Positions 23,521-34,478 of a DNA stretch of 64,000 nucleotides are shown piece after piece. Positions within the stretch are counted from its first letter, which is position 1. The number at the start of each line of letters is the position of its first letter. The DNA lies in NCBI RefSeq assembly GCF_050624435.1, contig NC_134537.1, positions 18,472,584-18,536,583 on the forward strand, in the 5' to 3' direction. The notes beneath the pieces were generated by a model. That model saw nothing but the letters and a program-made list of their open reading frames with translations. It made no database searches and had not been told where the DNA came from. A program made the translations under genes and the position numbers. The DNA is from Tenrec ecaudatus. Its lineage: Eukaryota > Chordata > Mammalia > Afrosoricida > Tenrecidae.

Positions 23521-23697
23521 AACCCAAGCCAAACTCAATGTCATCGCGTCAATGCAACTCATAGTGACCCCCTGTGGGTTTCTGAAACTGTTTATGGAGT
23601 AGAAAGCCTTGCCTTTCTCCCATAGACCCACTGGTGGTTTCAAACTGCTGACCATGAGGATCGCAGCCCATCAAATAGCCACTATGCTACCAGGACT
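23521..23697 (-). repeat. AfroSINE, reverse orientation
   Basis: 'aatgtcatcgcgtcaatgcaactcatagtgaccccctgtggg', 'ctttctcccatagacccactggtggtttcaaactgctgacc' and 'gccactatgctaccaggact' follow in order: tail, body, head, inverted. Confidence 0.9.
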
Positions 23698-24954
23698 TCT
23701 TCAACTTGTCAATAGGATCGGAGATAGTGAAAATCCTTGAGAGCCTTTTGGGCTGACTTTCATGATGTCTTAACAGAAGCAGCCAGGAAACCGACAGGAA
23801 CTTCATACTCAGCCCTGTGCAAGTAAAGCTCCTATGCTTCCTGTGAACACCTGGCTCTCATAGGGATGATTCACCTGATGTGAAGTTGTTCTTGCACAAC
23901 TTCCATGGGATGGTGTCTGTGTGCTGTCTTGAACTCCAGGTTAACGTTGTTCCTAAGCCTCTTGAAAAAACTACCTCCTCAGCTGGTGACCTGGCCTCTG
24001 TCATTGGGAATATTCCTACCATCTCCTTTCCCTTTGCCTGCTCCGACTGCCGGTGAGCGCCATCCCAGTTCCTGTTCCTTGGCTCGGGTGCTCTGATGTC
24101 CTGGGTGGTGTCTCTGGGTGAGCTTGGGCCTTGGTTTTGAATGCAGTTCTCACGTCCAGCATCTTGCTCTATACACGTAAAAAAGCTATCCTGTTGTCCT
24201 TCGCTAGGAAAAACAAAAGCAAAAGACAAAACCATAGACACACCCTCTCCCCTCCTCTCCCTGAACTGCACGCATTTGCTACCGGACATCAACCCTATGC
24301 TCAGTGAAACAGGGCGGTATGTGATGTGGATGCTGTGGTCACCCATTCACAGCAGGAGCAATGCAGGACATTCACTGGGTGCACCTAGACCTTTGAAGCC
24401 CCCGCCACACTGAGTGAACACATTCTCTGTCAGCCCTGCTGCCTGGTCTGAGAGTCATGCCAACCCTGCTTCCTACCCTTTCTTCCTCCCTGTCTGGCTT
24501 TTCAAGCCCACGTGACGGCCCTGCAACTGTCCCCGTCCCACCTGCGCCTTCTGTCTGGGCACCCCCTCCTCTGGATCCCAGGACCTCTCTTTCTCCTCTG
24601 CCTCGTCTGCTCCCCAGCGGCCGTTGCTGCAGCCCAGAGGCTGCCACCGCAGTAGGAGCCTCGGCCGTGGGCCTGCACCTAACTCACAGGACAGCGGCCT
24701 CAGCAGAGCATCCTCCCTGGTGGCAACAGTGATCTCTTTGAAGTCCCTGCCTGAGCTAAATGCAATGGGACCTGCAACTGGGATGGGCTTCCCTGCTGCT
24801 TCAGGATTGAGGTGAACGCAGGACCGGGGAGCTAATGTGCTGAAACGATGCAGAAGCCATGTCTGACTTCCTCTGGTCTCCTTACTGGCAGGAGGCAGAG
24901 GTTAGCCACACCTCCAGCCTCCATCTTTCTTGACCTATTCTGATACCAACAGTT
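23698..24954. other. Unassigned, with a GC-rich island at 24430-24740
   Basis: The island carries open frames on both strands (24372-24647 minus, 24457-24732 plus). They are proline/serine- or glycine/arginine-rich, as expected from GC-rich DNA, and no domain is visible. It could be a regulatory or ancient exonic piece, but nothing in the sequence decides this. Confidence 0.4.
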
Positions 24955-25550
24955 CCTCTCACAGCACTCTACTATGCTGGGATTGATCATTCATTGCAAG
25001 GACCTTGCAGAATTAACTCACAGGCAAAACACAATTGAGGGCATTTACTAGGGAAGTTAACAGGTTAAGACCAGTCAGGATATTAAACCGTAAGGATACA
25101 GTCATGGTTCCCCAGTTATGCCTCTGCCCAGGCAACAACCAAGTCTCTCCCTGATCTCCAGGCTCTCAGCCATGAGGTCTCTTGCCTCTGCCTCTGTGGG
25201 CCAGGAGGCCCACCCACTGGCGTGCCTCACCGTCTTATAGTCTCAGGGCTGCTCCTCTGTCCCATGGTCCCCTTGCCTTGGCCTCTGGTGTCAGCCTAGC
25301 TCCATTGCTCTGTCCCATGGTCTCCATGACTCAGCCTTCAATGCCTCTGGTCTCAGCCGCTGCCTTTTCAGATAGAGGTCATGAATGTGCTTTATTGATT
25401 TCTCTTCTTTTAATGGTCCCGCGGCTCCTCTGTGTTCCCGCTTCTGAGATGGCTCTTCTACACAGAGCAATGGCTTTGCTGTGGCGGTGGCTTGCTTCAC
25501 TTTCTGATTAATCTCACCGTAATCCTGTCCATTAGTAGAAAACAGACACA
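24955..25550 (-). repeat. Possible LTR, family E
   Basis: The order 'gcatttactagggaagttaacaggttaagaccagtcaggat...gatacagtcatggttcc' parallels 'ctgggtagggaagtacgaggttacaattcaggatctgg...caggagacagttcttc' at 42450-42515. Both are followed by several hundred bases of C/T-rich sequence with internal near-repeats (ctctgtcccatggtc at two places here). This looks like two diverged copies of one LTR-type repeat in reverse orientation. Class and boundaries are uncertain. Confidence 0.35.
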
Positions 25551-27779
25551 CACACCCTCCACCTTCCAATGAGATGGCAGCCACACTCACAGAGTGATGA
25601 ATCACAGAAAGGACCAAGGCTTCAAGGGCCAGATGAAGTAATTGACTCCATCTCCTAATGAGAGATATTTTAGACTGCTGTACTTCACAAAGCGTTTCTG
25701 TTATGCCCTGTTTTCTCATAGAAATTTCTGAACTCTACTATAACCTGATGGGACCACAGACATAGATGGGGTTGAACATTCCCAGCAGGCCATTAAGCCA
25801 CGCATTCCTGCATTGAGAAAGCCTTTCCAGGAGCATAGCAGTAGAAAATGTGAGTCTTATTAACAATTCGCAATTTCTGCAGCGGTAGCTGACATGCGGT
25901 TGAAGAAGAGTTTGGAGTTCTTATTAACTTTTAATGAAATTGAGTGAAAGAGAGAGAAGGAAGACAGAGACAGACAAGGAAACTAAGGAAGAAGAGGGAG
26001 AGGAGGAGGCAGGGACAGAGAAGGAGGAGGACAATTGTCATCTCTTTTAGTGAAGTAACAAACAGAGGATAGGAATCTTTTTCTAGCACCATGTGCCCCT
26101 GGGCTCCATTGTTTAGCTCCATTACCTATGCAAACACCACAATGGAATAATAATAATCTAAGAAAACCACAAGTAGGTAAACATTTAAAATATATATATT
26201 ATGTATTCAAAGAGCTGCTTTGGGTTATCTCTGCTGTGTCTGCCCAGCACTATTCTAAATACATGAGAGCTGATTCTCTAGCTGATGAGCGGTCGCTTAC
26301 AATTTCCAACCCTGATGTGCTTACAGGAGCTGGCCGTCACGTTAGCTTGAGTCCTCTCTCTGAAATGTACACCACAAGTCATCACCCAGCAGCCCGTCCT
26401 TGCTCATAACACAGTTCTCAAAGTGCCAGACGGTATAAGGAGCCTGGCAAGAATACTTCCTGAGGAAGGGATGCTTGAGCTCAAATGGAATCCGGAACCC
26501 ACCCAGTGCTGTTGGAATAGTAGTTCTCTGTAGGTTACAGCACATTCTCCTTTTCCAAGTCCTCTCCCCTTGGTATATTGTGTTTTAATGAGTGGCAGAG
26601 GGGACTCTAGGGTTAGAGGGTGGACACAAATACGACTTCGAATGGGAAAGGCAATTCATGGGGCTGCTACAGCATGATAGCTGTGGTCTCTCTTTCTAAA
26701 ATCAGCAGGATGCCTGCTCATCTGTAATTTTATTTCTCGGGTGGCTCTACCCCACCCCAAGGGAATGCGCAGACAGTTGGCCTAGCTCCTGGACCAAGAC
26801 ATGTCTCCACTTCCGAATTAATCAGTTGGGATTCTCATTTATTGAATCAGACTCTGGCTTGCCTTTGCACAAAGCTGGCCTCAGAGACAAATCTTCTCTG
26901 GGTAGGCAAGCTTAACAAGTGGACAGGGTGATTTATGAAAGGGTATTTGGGGGAAAGCATGGGCATCTTGTTGTATTTAGATAGGAAGGAAGCTCATGGC
27001 TCTTTATAAAAATCATCAAGAGAACACATCATGCAGAGGTAAAGATCCACTGCAGTTGTGTGCAAACCAGAAAACCCAGGCTTGGGGTGACTCTTTCCAC
27101 ACTGACCCTGAGAGGCATCTGCTGAAAACTTTTAGGAACTTATACCTTTTAGCTGAAGTAGCTTATACCCTCCAGGGAGGCTGAAGGGCTTGATTCAGAC
27201 TTTTGAAGGAGATAAATGATTCATTGCCTTAGAGCAATATATGAGAAAAATGTCACCCATGAAGATGATCATTTCCACGAGTATGTTACAACTGAGGTTC
27301 CCCCTACATGTGTTCAATACAAGTTATTTATATAGTAGTCAAGCCAAACCAGGCCACATCAGAACTTGAAAGAAGAGAAAGAAAGAGGCTGGGATCATCT
27401 AAGCCAGACAAGTAAAGGCATTCAATTTCATTTTGCATCTACTCTGCATGACATTGTTTTGCTATGTCGCTTTAAGACATTAGCAAAGACCTAGACATTT
27501 CATTTTATGGTTGTTGTATCTCTTCAAACAAATCTTCTCTCTGTTTCTGGAAAATCATCATCCTGCACCAGATAGTTGCTGATTCTTATAGCACAACAGG
27601 GAAATATTGTAATATAAGTTCTAAGCTCTAACAGCCACAAAGGAACACTGATATTTGGAAAAGGAGGAAAAACAAAATCACAGCCATGGCTTTTTCCTTG
27701 TGAGCAGTTTCACTGGGGAGGTGGTCAAGACTCATAAAGGGCTCTCAGACTTTGGACCCATGAGAGCAACTAGTAATTA
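25551..27779. other. Unassigned stretch with a purine-rich tract at 25932-26032
   Basis: The tract is almost pure A/G for about 100 bp and has no single repeat unit. No coding frame or repeat family is otherwise recognised. Confidence 0.55.
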
Positions 27780-28371
27780 CTGTATATCGAATATAAGCAT
27801 ACCAGAGTATAAGCCAAGGTACCTAATTATTACCTGGGAAACTAGAAAAAAACTGATTGACTCGATATAAGCCTAGGGTGGAAAATGCAGAAGCTATTGG
27901 TGAGTTTCAATATTCAAAACAAATGAAAATAAAATTACTAAAAATTGAGACATCAGTGGGGTAATGTATTTAAACATTTATTTTAAATAAAAAAACATAA
28001 ATAAAAGGACAAGTCATTTAACATTAGTAAACCAGTACAGTAAGTGGAAAATAGGTTCAACAAAAACAATAAGGTATCAGCAATGATACCTTAAGAGTAC
28101 TATTCCCTGAGCTCAATCAGCAACCAAGTTAAAATGTAAAGTGTTAAAATCCTTCAAAACTGGATCCCTCATCATCATCCGTATCCCAATGCAGAGCTTC
28201 AGCTGGTGTGAGGTCATTGTAGACGCTGTCCTCACTGAGATCGCTGTCATCACCATCACTGCTGTCATTTTCATACAAAGCGCAGTCTTCACCGACCCGT
28301 GTATAAGCCGAACCCGTTTTTCAGCACATTTTTTGTGCTGAAAACCTCGGCTTATACACGAGTATATACGG
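27780..28371 (-). mobile_element. Deleted pogo/Tigger-like DNA transposon
   Basis: Terminal inverted repeats 'ctgtatatcgaatataagc' (left) and, inverted, 'ccgtatatactcgtgtataagc' (right) are flanked by TA at 27778-27779 and 28372-28373, the Tc1/mariner/pogo target. An inner copy of 'gtataagcc' follows each end. The minus strand at 28290-28143 is open and reads an acidic C-terminus (SSDGDDSDLSEDS, YNDLTPAEAL, WDTDDDEGSSFEGF, stop), like the ends of pogo/Tigger-type transposases. The rest of the transposase, including the DDE catalytic triad, is deleted, leaving a 592-bp derivative. Family placement is from the TA target and the acidic tail and is not certain. Confidence 0.75.
28143..28290 (-). 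pseudogene. Transposase C-terminal remnant
   Basis: About 49 codons ending in TAA at 28143-28145, with the terminal residues SSFEGF. There is no start codon and no catalytic domain. The sequence upstream on this strand passes straight into the 5' terminal region of the element, which marks the internal deletion point near 28290-28300. Confidence 0.7.
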
Positions 28372-29522
28372 TAGTAATGCTTTCAAAAAACTTAAGCCTG
28401 ACAGAGAAATTACGAAATAGATTAAGGCATAGGAGCAGTGAGCTCAGACCATTCTAGTACGCTGAGCACATCTTGGCTGAGAGGAGAGCTCAGCTCCTGC
28501 AGCCGGGCAGAGAATGTAGTGAATGTTCTAGAATGACGGAAGAGGAGAAAGGGAGTCATATTTCAGGCTTAACGACGCAACTCTGCCACAGTGGTGTGTG
28601 TGCACAGTGATTTGTTTCTCAAACACAGATCCAATGGCTTTTCAGGCTAAACGACAGAGGCATTTGACTGGAAAGAAATAAAAATGACCAGGCTTAAAAA
28701 GAAAGAAAGAAATCTCAGCCATCATTTCAAGACCGTTTATCCTCCTTTGGACCCAATTCAAATTCTGAGCTGTGATACGGATTTCTGAATGGATACATGT
28801 ATAAGATAAATACATGAATGAAATAGTGTCCTCCGATATAAGAAATAAATCGGAGGCACAGGAGAGTTGTTTAATTGAATGATAATCTTTTATAGTGAGT
28901 GTGGAGGGTGGGAATGTCCATAGAGTTTTAATTCCAGTTTCTTTGAACGGGGAGCGCTTGCCCGAGAGAGGGAGGAAAACTGTGAAATGATGGCCATTTG
29001 GAAAGCTTTAAAAACCTCCTCCCTGAGGAGCCAGGGGTCATTTCCTCTGTATTGTTTCTTCAGGTTTAGATTGTGGCTTCCCCTCAGAGGCAGTCTGAAC
29101 ATGTGAATGGGGAAGAAGGCCCGTCTTTTCAAGTCAAATGCAAACAATTCCACCTTAAAATAGCAGAAGGCTCTGCAAGTCAGCTTTTGGCAGCCTGCCA
29201 GGGAAGGGCATGAAAAAGCCACACTTTAATCAGAAAGATGTGTGCTCTCCATTCGGGCTGTAGGGAGAACAGCTGGGAAGAGAATTTTTTATTGATTCTT
29301 TAATTTCAGGTTTATCTCACTCACCTCCCCACCCTCCCCCAACTTTCTAACAAACACTTCTGAAATTGACCAGCGGGCTTCCCTTTCCGTCGCCCCCACA
29401 AACAAACAAACAGACAGACAAACAAACAAACAAACAAACGTGTTGTTCTCTCAGTGTCTGATAATTTAGATGTGTGCTAACAGGGCTACCGCTACCACCT
29501 TGATCATGCACTTGGTGGTTGT
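28372..29522. other. Unassigned, with a (CAAA)n/(CAGA)n run at 29398-29439
   Basis: The short frame at 29347-29532 reads through this simple repeat. The 110-codon minus frame at 28890-29222 has no motif. No gene is supported. Confidence 0.55.
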
Positions 29523-29800
29523 TAGCTGCCATTCATTGCCTCAACCCCGACTCTGGGTGACTGCACCCTTGAACCCAAATCCTTCCCTGTCCTGAGCTGC
29601 AGATGGGGCCATTGTAGCCTGTAGAGTTCTCATGGTCTTGTTCGTGGAAGGAGATCTCCAGGCCTTTGTTCCTAGTCTGTCTTAGCCTGGAAGCTCCGCT
29701 GAAACCTGCTCAGCGGCACCACAGCAACCTACAAACCTCCCTGGAAGCCTCATACGAGTTTGCCATGGTGGCCGTATCTGAGGGGATTGCCTGGGAAAGC
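29523..29800 (-). repeat. Possible AfroSINE-related element
   Basis: 'gctgccattcattgcctcaaccccgactctgggtgactgcac' resembles the inverted tail. 'gagatctccaggcctttgttcctagtctgtcttagcctggaagctccgctgaaacctgctc' resembles a second part seen in decayed form at 10735-10900. Subfamily and ends are uncertain. Confidence 0.4.
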
Positions 29801-31924
29801 AAACCAGGTCTTCAGCATTGCTGAATGAACACTGCCCCCTGACATGGAGCCTAGCCAGTGTTCGCTGGACACAGCTCCCCGCCAAAAAGGAAATCCTGAG
29901 GCGATGCACTCTTTCCCTGGTGCTTCGTTGGAGATAGACCAGTTTTGGCCCGGGAATGACATGGAGTAAGGGGTAAGGACATGAAAAAGCACACCATCCT
30001 TTGTGCTGACGAGGGCTATACATTAATGGCTATCGCAGCACATACTTTTTCCCGCTGCATCAAGTGAGAGGAACTTTAGGTATTTGACTTGGGTGTATCG
30101 GCACGTACGCCAGTAGTCAGTAATGGCAGCAAACATCTCTGAAGCCTGGGTAGTGCAGACATGACGTCATGAGTATTAAAAATAGCCTTTGTGAGCTATG
30201 GGGACTGAGAGCTACCTGAGCAGCTATTTACCATTTTGACAGACAAAACTAGCATATATATATGTATACTGAAGTAGAGGTACAAATTGGAGGCCTGTGT
30301 GCCCAAAACCACCTTTCAGGCCTGCTGCACGTGGTTTTCATAGTTACCTTTTGTATTTTTTTGGAGTTAGTGCTAACATTTGGGATGTGGGGGTTGCTTT
30401 ACAAATGCAGGGTTCCAGCTTCTCGTGAGAAACGAGATGTGGTTCGCTAGGTGGGCGTTTCCAAAGGAACACTCTTGGTTACAACTGGGTCCCTGGTGTC
30501 CCATTAGGTGAGGCCAGAGCTACATGCCTCTCTCCCTGTTGATGGGATCTGCCTGGTCTAGACACTCCTTTGAATTTATGCTCCTAGTGTGCAATAGTTC
30601 AATGACCCAGTTGCTATTGAGTAGACTATACTATGAATAGAGTCTACGATGGTCCTTTCCATAAATGAACTTTCCGTAGCTCTCTGTTGCTCACATGACA
30701 AAGTCCAAACTTGGCATTAAACCTGACTTTTCACTCTCATTCATGAGTGCTGACAATCATACACTCACACTTTCATGCTCCCATTATCTACCTTCACTGG
30801 TCTTCTTATTCCTCACTCAGGCCTTGGCTTTCCCTCTGGTCTGTTGTTGCTGGTTATCCGTTGCTACGCTGATCTTCTGCCTACTTTGCTCTGGGAGTAG
30901 ACCCATCTAGAGAGCCTGGGCTACACCTGGTATATCCAAGACTGTACTTCTTAAACTCTCTCTGGGGAGCGACCAGTCTGTTTCTTCCTTGCTTCTTTTA
31001 TTTCTTCTTTCTCATTCCCTCCTCTTTATCTTTTTCCTATCTCTCTATTCCTCCATCTCTTCCCCTCTCTCTCCTATCCTTTCTCTGGCCTCTCCTTCCT
31101 TTCCCCCTTCCTGCTCGCTCTCTCATCATTTATAATCCATCAGCAGACATGCCCATGCACAATGTGACGCCTTTAGTATTAGACTCAGCAGACATGTTCT
31201 GTATATCATCAGTTGTATAGCAATTTCCAGTAGCTTACTCTCCATTTCTGGGCTGATTTCAAAAGGAGTGGGAGCGATCTGTGGTCTTCAGACTATCCTT
31301 GGAGTCACGCTTCTCAACTGGTCTCAGTAAAAACGATGCCCTATAACGTATATTCACAAAGCACTATGTCTGTATCTCCATCACAGCAGAATGGATTATA
31401 ACTGGCTCAGACTCGCTGCCTATTTGCTTTTAAATTTCAGGAGAACCATTTCAGTTGCCTTTGTCCATCTGGACGCATTTGCAGATGTAAAGAATTCAAT
31501 AAATGTTGGATTTTTAGCTCTGTTGCCAGGAAGGGCTTCAGGTGGGCTGGGAAGATTCCCAGTGGCCGAGCAGTGGTTTTAGCCCCAACGAGCTTATGGC
31601 CATGTTGAAGAGAACACCACCCCGCGATAAACCATAAAATGGAAATACATAAAAAGTGAAGGCTGACGTTGATGGTGACGCTGATGAAAGTAGACAATCG
31701 AGTGCTCAGAGCGAGCTGGGTGAGACTTCGAAGAGTTAAAGCTACAACTTGAGAAAGTCTTTTCTCCTGAAGATGACAGAAGATTAGATTCAAATAGCTG
31801 GCTTATTTTGGGCAAGGGACTCTGTGTTCCAATTGCCCCATCTTCAAAGTAAAGGCCAACTCCCCAATTCCCACTGTGGAGTGACTCGGAAACAGAAATG
31901 GCCACATTGGCAGAATTTGCTAAG
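29801..31924. other. Unassigned, with a pyrimidine tract at 30975-31125
   Basis: About 150 bp of nearly pure C/T, with no fixed unit, is followed by non-repetitive sequence. The overlapping frames at 31391-31905 on both strands show no motif. Confidence 0.5.
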
Positions 31925-33000
31925 TATCTGCCGCTGTTCGATGCCCTTGAGTCAGTTCCTTCTAACCCGTAGCGAGACGACCTACAACGGAAGGAAACAC
32001 TGCCTGGTCCTGAGTCTTCTTTACACTGTTGTTATGTTTGCCTTCACTGTTGCAGTTGCTGCGTCCGTCCATCTTATTGAGGTTCTGCCTCATTTTTTAG
32101 GACCTTTTACTTCCAGGGTCTGGTCTCTTCTGATGACATGTCCAAAATATGGGAGATGAGCACTTGCCATCATCATGTCTGTGGAAGTTATATAATCGTT
32201 TGTCAATTTGCGAGGATTGAGAGTGAAGGGGTGAAGTCTAGCCTGTCAATCAGGTCATAGACAATGAGGTCTCTGTGGGCATGACTTTCTCCTGAGGATT
32301 CTGGGAACTCCTGCATTCCTCCTTGGAGGCGGGAGACAGTCTTTCAGCTCACTCCCTGGGAGACATTGCAGCTGACAAGACATGTGGAGAAAGGCTGATG
32401 GCAGCCAGAGTCTCACAGTTGGAGAAGCCAGGTGGAGACAGATTCCTGCCAGCGCTGAGATGCTTCCACCACCACTGGATCCACAAGACTTCCCACCCAC
32501 TGGCCTGTGATCTTCCTGCATTTGGCATCATTGCATGTGTTTCCTGAGTCTAAAGAGGACTTTATAGATTGGTATCGGACATGTGGGATAATATTGGACT
32601 TAATGGACTTGATCTGAATGGGGCTGGGATGTTTTCTTAAAGTACAATTACTCTTTATAAAAAGCTCTTTCTTATTAAATATATGAGTGTTTATGAATTT
32701 GTTTCTCCAGTCTACCCAGACTAACACAACATCTAAGGAACATTCATGCTGTATTTTTTTCGGAGAGAGATTTGTTCTGGTAACCCATGCATAATCAATA
32801 TTCTGTACCAACACCATAATCCTTTAGGCTTCCTCATGCATTGGCTGGCTTTCTCAAGTGAAGAGACTGAAAATATCATGGGTTGGTCAGGGGCAACATT
32901 GTCCTCAAAGTTACATCTTTAGTTTATCATACTTGAAAGAGACATTTTTGCAGCAGATTTACCCATGCAATATGCCATTTGCTTTCCTGACTGCTGTGTG
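31925..33000 (-). mobile_element. RTE-type LINE fragment split by a MaLR-like LTR
   Basis: The left part (31925-32175) contains 'ggaaacactgcctggtcctgagtcttctttacactgttgttatg', 'ccatcttattgaggttctgcc' and 'cttctgatgacatgtccaaaatatggga'. The right part (32730-33000) contains 'caatattctgtaccaacaccataat', 'ttgggt/ttggtcaggggcaacattgtcctcaaagttacatcttt' and 'gcagcagatttacccatgcaatatgcc'. They are consecutive segments of one inverted RTE ORF2/3' end; the interruption falls where the consensus reads 'cttctaaggagcattctggctgtact'. Confidence 0.85.
32176..32729 (+). mobile_element. Solo LTR, MaLR-like family A, inside RTE
   Basis: It starts 'tgtctgtggaagttatataatc', contains 'gtctagcctgtcaatcaggtcatagac' and 'gcctgtgatcttcctgcatttggcatcattgcatgtgtttcctgag', and ends 'ctccagtctacccagactaacaca'. 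Flanking 5-mers are catca and catct (4 of 5, allowing a one-base end shift). This is the best full-length plus-strand copy of the family and its orientation guide. The frames at 32255-32547 are chance. Confidence 0.85.
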
Positions 33001-33122
33001 AGAAGTGCTGGTGGCAAGGCCCACAGTTTAAATCCACTGTCTGCCCCATGGTAGAAAGTTTAGGCTGTCTGCTCCCATAAGGATTTACAGCCTCAGAAAC
33101 TCCGTGCTCACTCTGAATTCAA
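33001..33122 (+). repeat. AfroSINE, 3' truncated
   Basis: 'agaagtgctggtggcaaggcccacagtttaaatccactg' (head) and 'ggatttacagcctcagaaactccgtgctcactctgaattc' (body) are present. The tail is absent, where another SINE begins. Confidence 0.7.
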
Positions 33123-33127
33123 AAAGA

Positions 33128-33376
33128 GCTCCGGATGAGTAGTAGGGTACATGTTGGGGGGCTAACTGCAAGGCCAGCAGTTTGAACCAATCAGCTGGTC
33201 CTTGAGAGAAGGATCAGATTTATACTCCTGGTAAACCACCAAAGCAGTTTTCTTCTGTCCTACGGGGTCTCTGTGGTTTGGAATTGGTTTGTTGGCTGTG
33301 GTTTTGGAGTTTGGCGATCTAGGGCCACTGTGAGGAGTCGGAACTGATTCGTTGGCAATGAGTTTGAGGTGTACTT
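33128..33376 (+). repeat. AfroSINE with duplicated tail
   Basis: Head 'gctccggatgagtagtagggtacatgttggggggctaactgcaaggccagcagtttgaac' is followed by a body and two successive tail-like blocks: 'ctacggggtctctgtggtttggaattggtttg' and 'agggccactgtgaggagtcggaactgattcgttggcaatgagtttg'. The second tail is closer to the family pattern. Confidence 0.75.
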
Positions 33377-33881
33377 TGTCTGAATGTGGGGCGGGTAGAA
33401 AATGGTTAGAATTGTCAGTAAATGAAAACAAACCCCCCCTCCTCCCCCCAAAAAAGAAAGAAAATGGTTAGAATGCATGCATTCTTTCTTGTTTTCTCCC
33501 AGTCTGCCATTCGGTGCTATTTTAACTTGGATCTATTTCTTTATAACCAACTCTCTACAGAGCAAACACGACAATTCAATTTATTACTACCTCATGGTTT
33601 TTAGTGTTCATTCTGATCTGTTATGTACAATTAGATGATTTCTACGTGCTCTCAAACCACATTGATACAGAAATGTTATGCATATCTCTGTAATATGTGT
33701 AAGACCTTGTTTGATTTGCTTCTAAACGTGCTTTTAAGTCACAGATGCAGAAATCATTTTTATAATGTAGCTTAAATGTAGACAAAAATTTGAGTTTAAA
33801 AACAGAAAAAGAAAAGTACATGCAGTATTTGAGATATGTTATGAACAATGTCTCTACTTTGGCTTAGTAGCTATGTGATGT
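33377..33881. other. Unassigned AT-rich sequence
   Basis: A short C-rich/A-rich junction lies at 33430-33465. No gene or repeat family was recognised. Confidence 0.5.
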
Positions 33882-34478
33882 TGTGTTGGTCTGGGTAGAC
33901 TAGAGAAATAAATTTATAGAGACTCATATGTGTGTAAGACAGAGGTTTATATACAAGGCCAATTGAACATTGAGAAACCATCCCAGCCCCATCCAGATCA
34001 AGTTCATAAATCCAATATTAGCCCATATGCCCGAAACCAATCTATAAAGCCCTCTTCAGACTCACGAAACACATGCAATGACACCAAATGCAGGAAAATC
34101 ACAGGCCAGTAGTTGAAACGGCTTGTGAATCCAGTGGCAGTAGAAGCATCTCACCACTGGCAGGGGTCTCCACTTGCCTCTTCCAGTTCCCAGGGCATGG
34201 GGGTCTATCAGCATGGGGCTATGTATCTTGTCAATAGAGCATCTCTCAAGGAGTGAGTCTTGAGTCTTGTCAGTAGAGAGTCTCGAAAGACAGTGATCTG
34301 AGAGAGAGTCTCCCACCTTCAAGGAGGAAAATACAGGAGTTCCCAGAATCCTCGGGGGAAGGCCATGCCCACACAGAGGCATCATTGGCTATGACCTGAT
34401 TGACAGACTGGATTCCACTCCTTTACTCTTAATCCTCTCAAGACCCACATTGACACCAGATTATGTAACTACCACAGA
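33882..34478 (-). mobile_element. Solo LTR, MaLR-like family A, reverse orientation
   Basis: It begins 'tgtgttggtctgggtagactagagaaataaa' and ends 'cccacattgacaccagattatgtaactaccacaga'. It carries about 60 bp more than the 7493 copy, in a region with two near-identical 'ttgtcagtagag'-type blocks (34226-34290), which is a small internal duplication. No clear 5-bp target repeat was found. Confidence 0.8.

Noticed and set aside
23858-24732. Overlapping frames (162, 90, 91 and 91 codons) as exons of a gene
   Set aside because: Frames occur on both strands of a GC-rich patch, composition is biased to P/S/R/G, and no convincing splice structure is visible.
29398-29439. CRISPR-like or satellite array
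   Set aside because: Simple CAAA/CAGA microsatellite. No spacer structure, and the host is a mammal.
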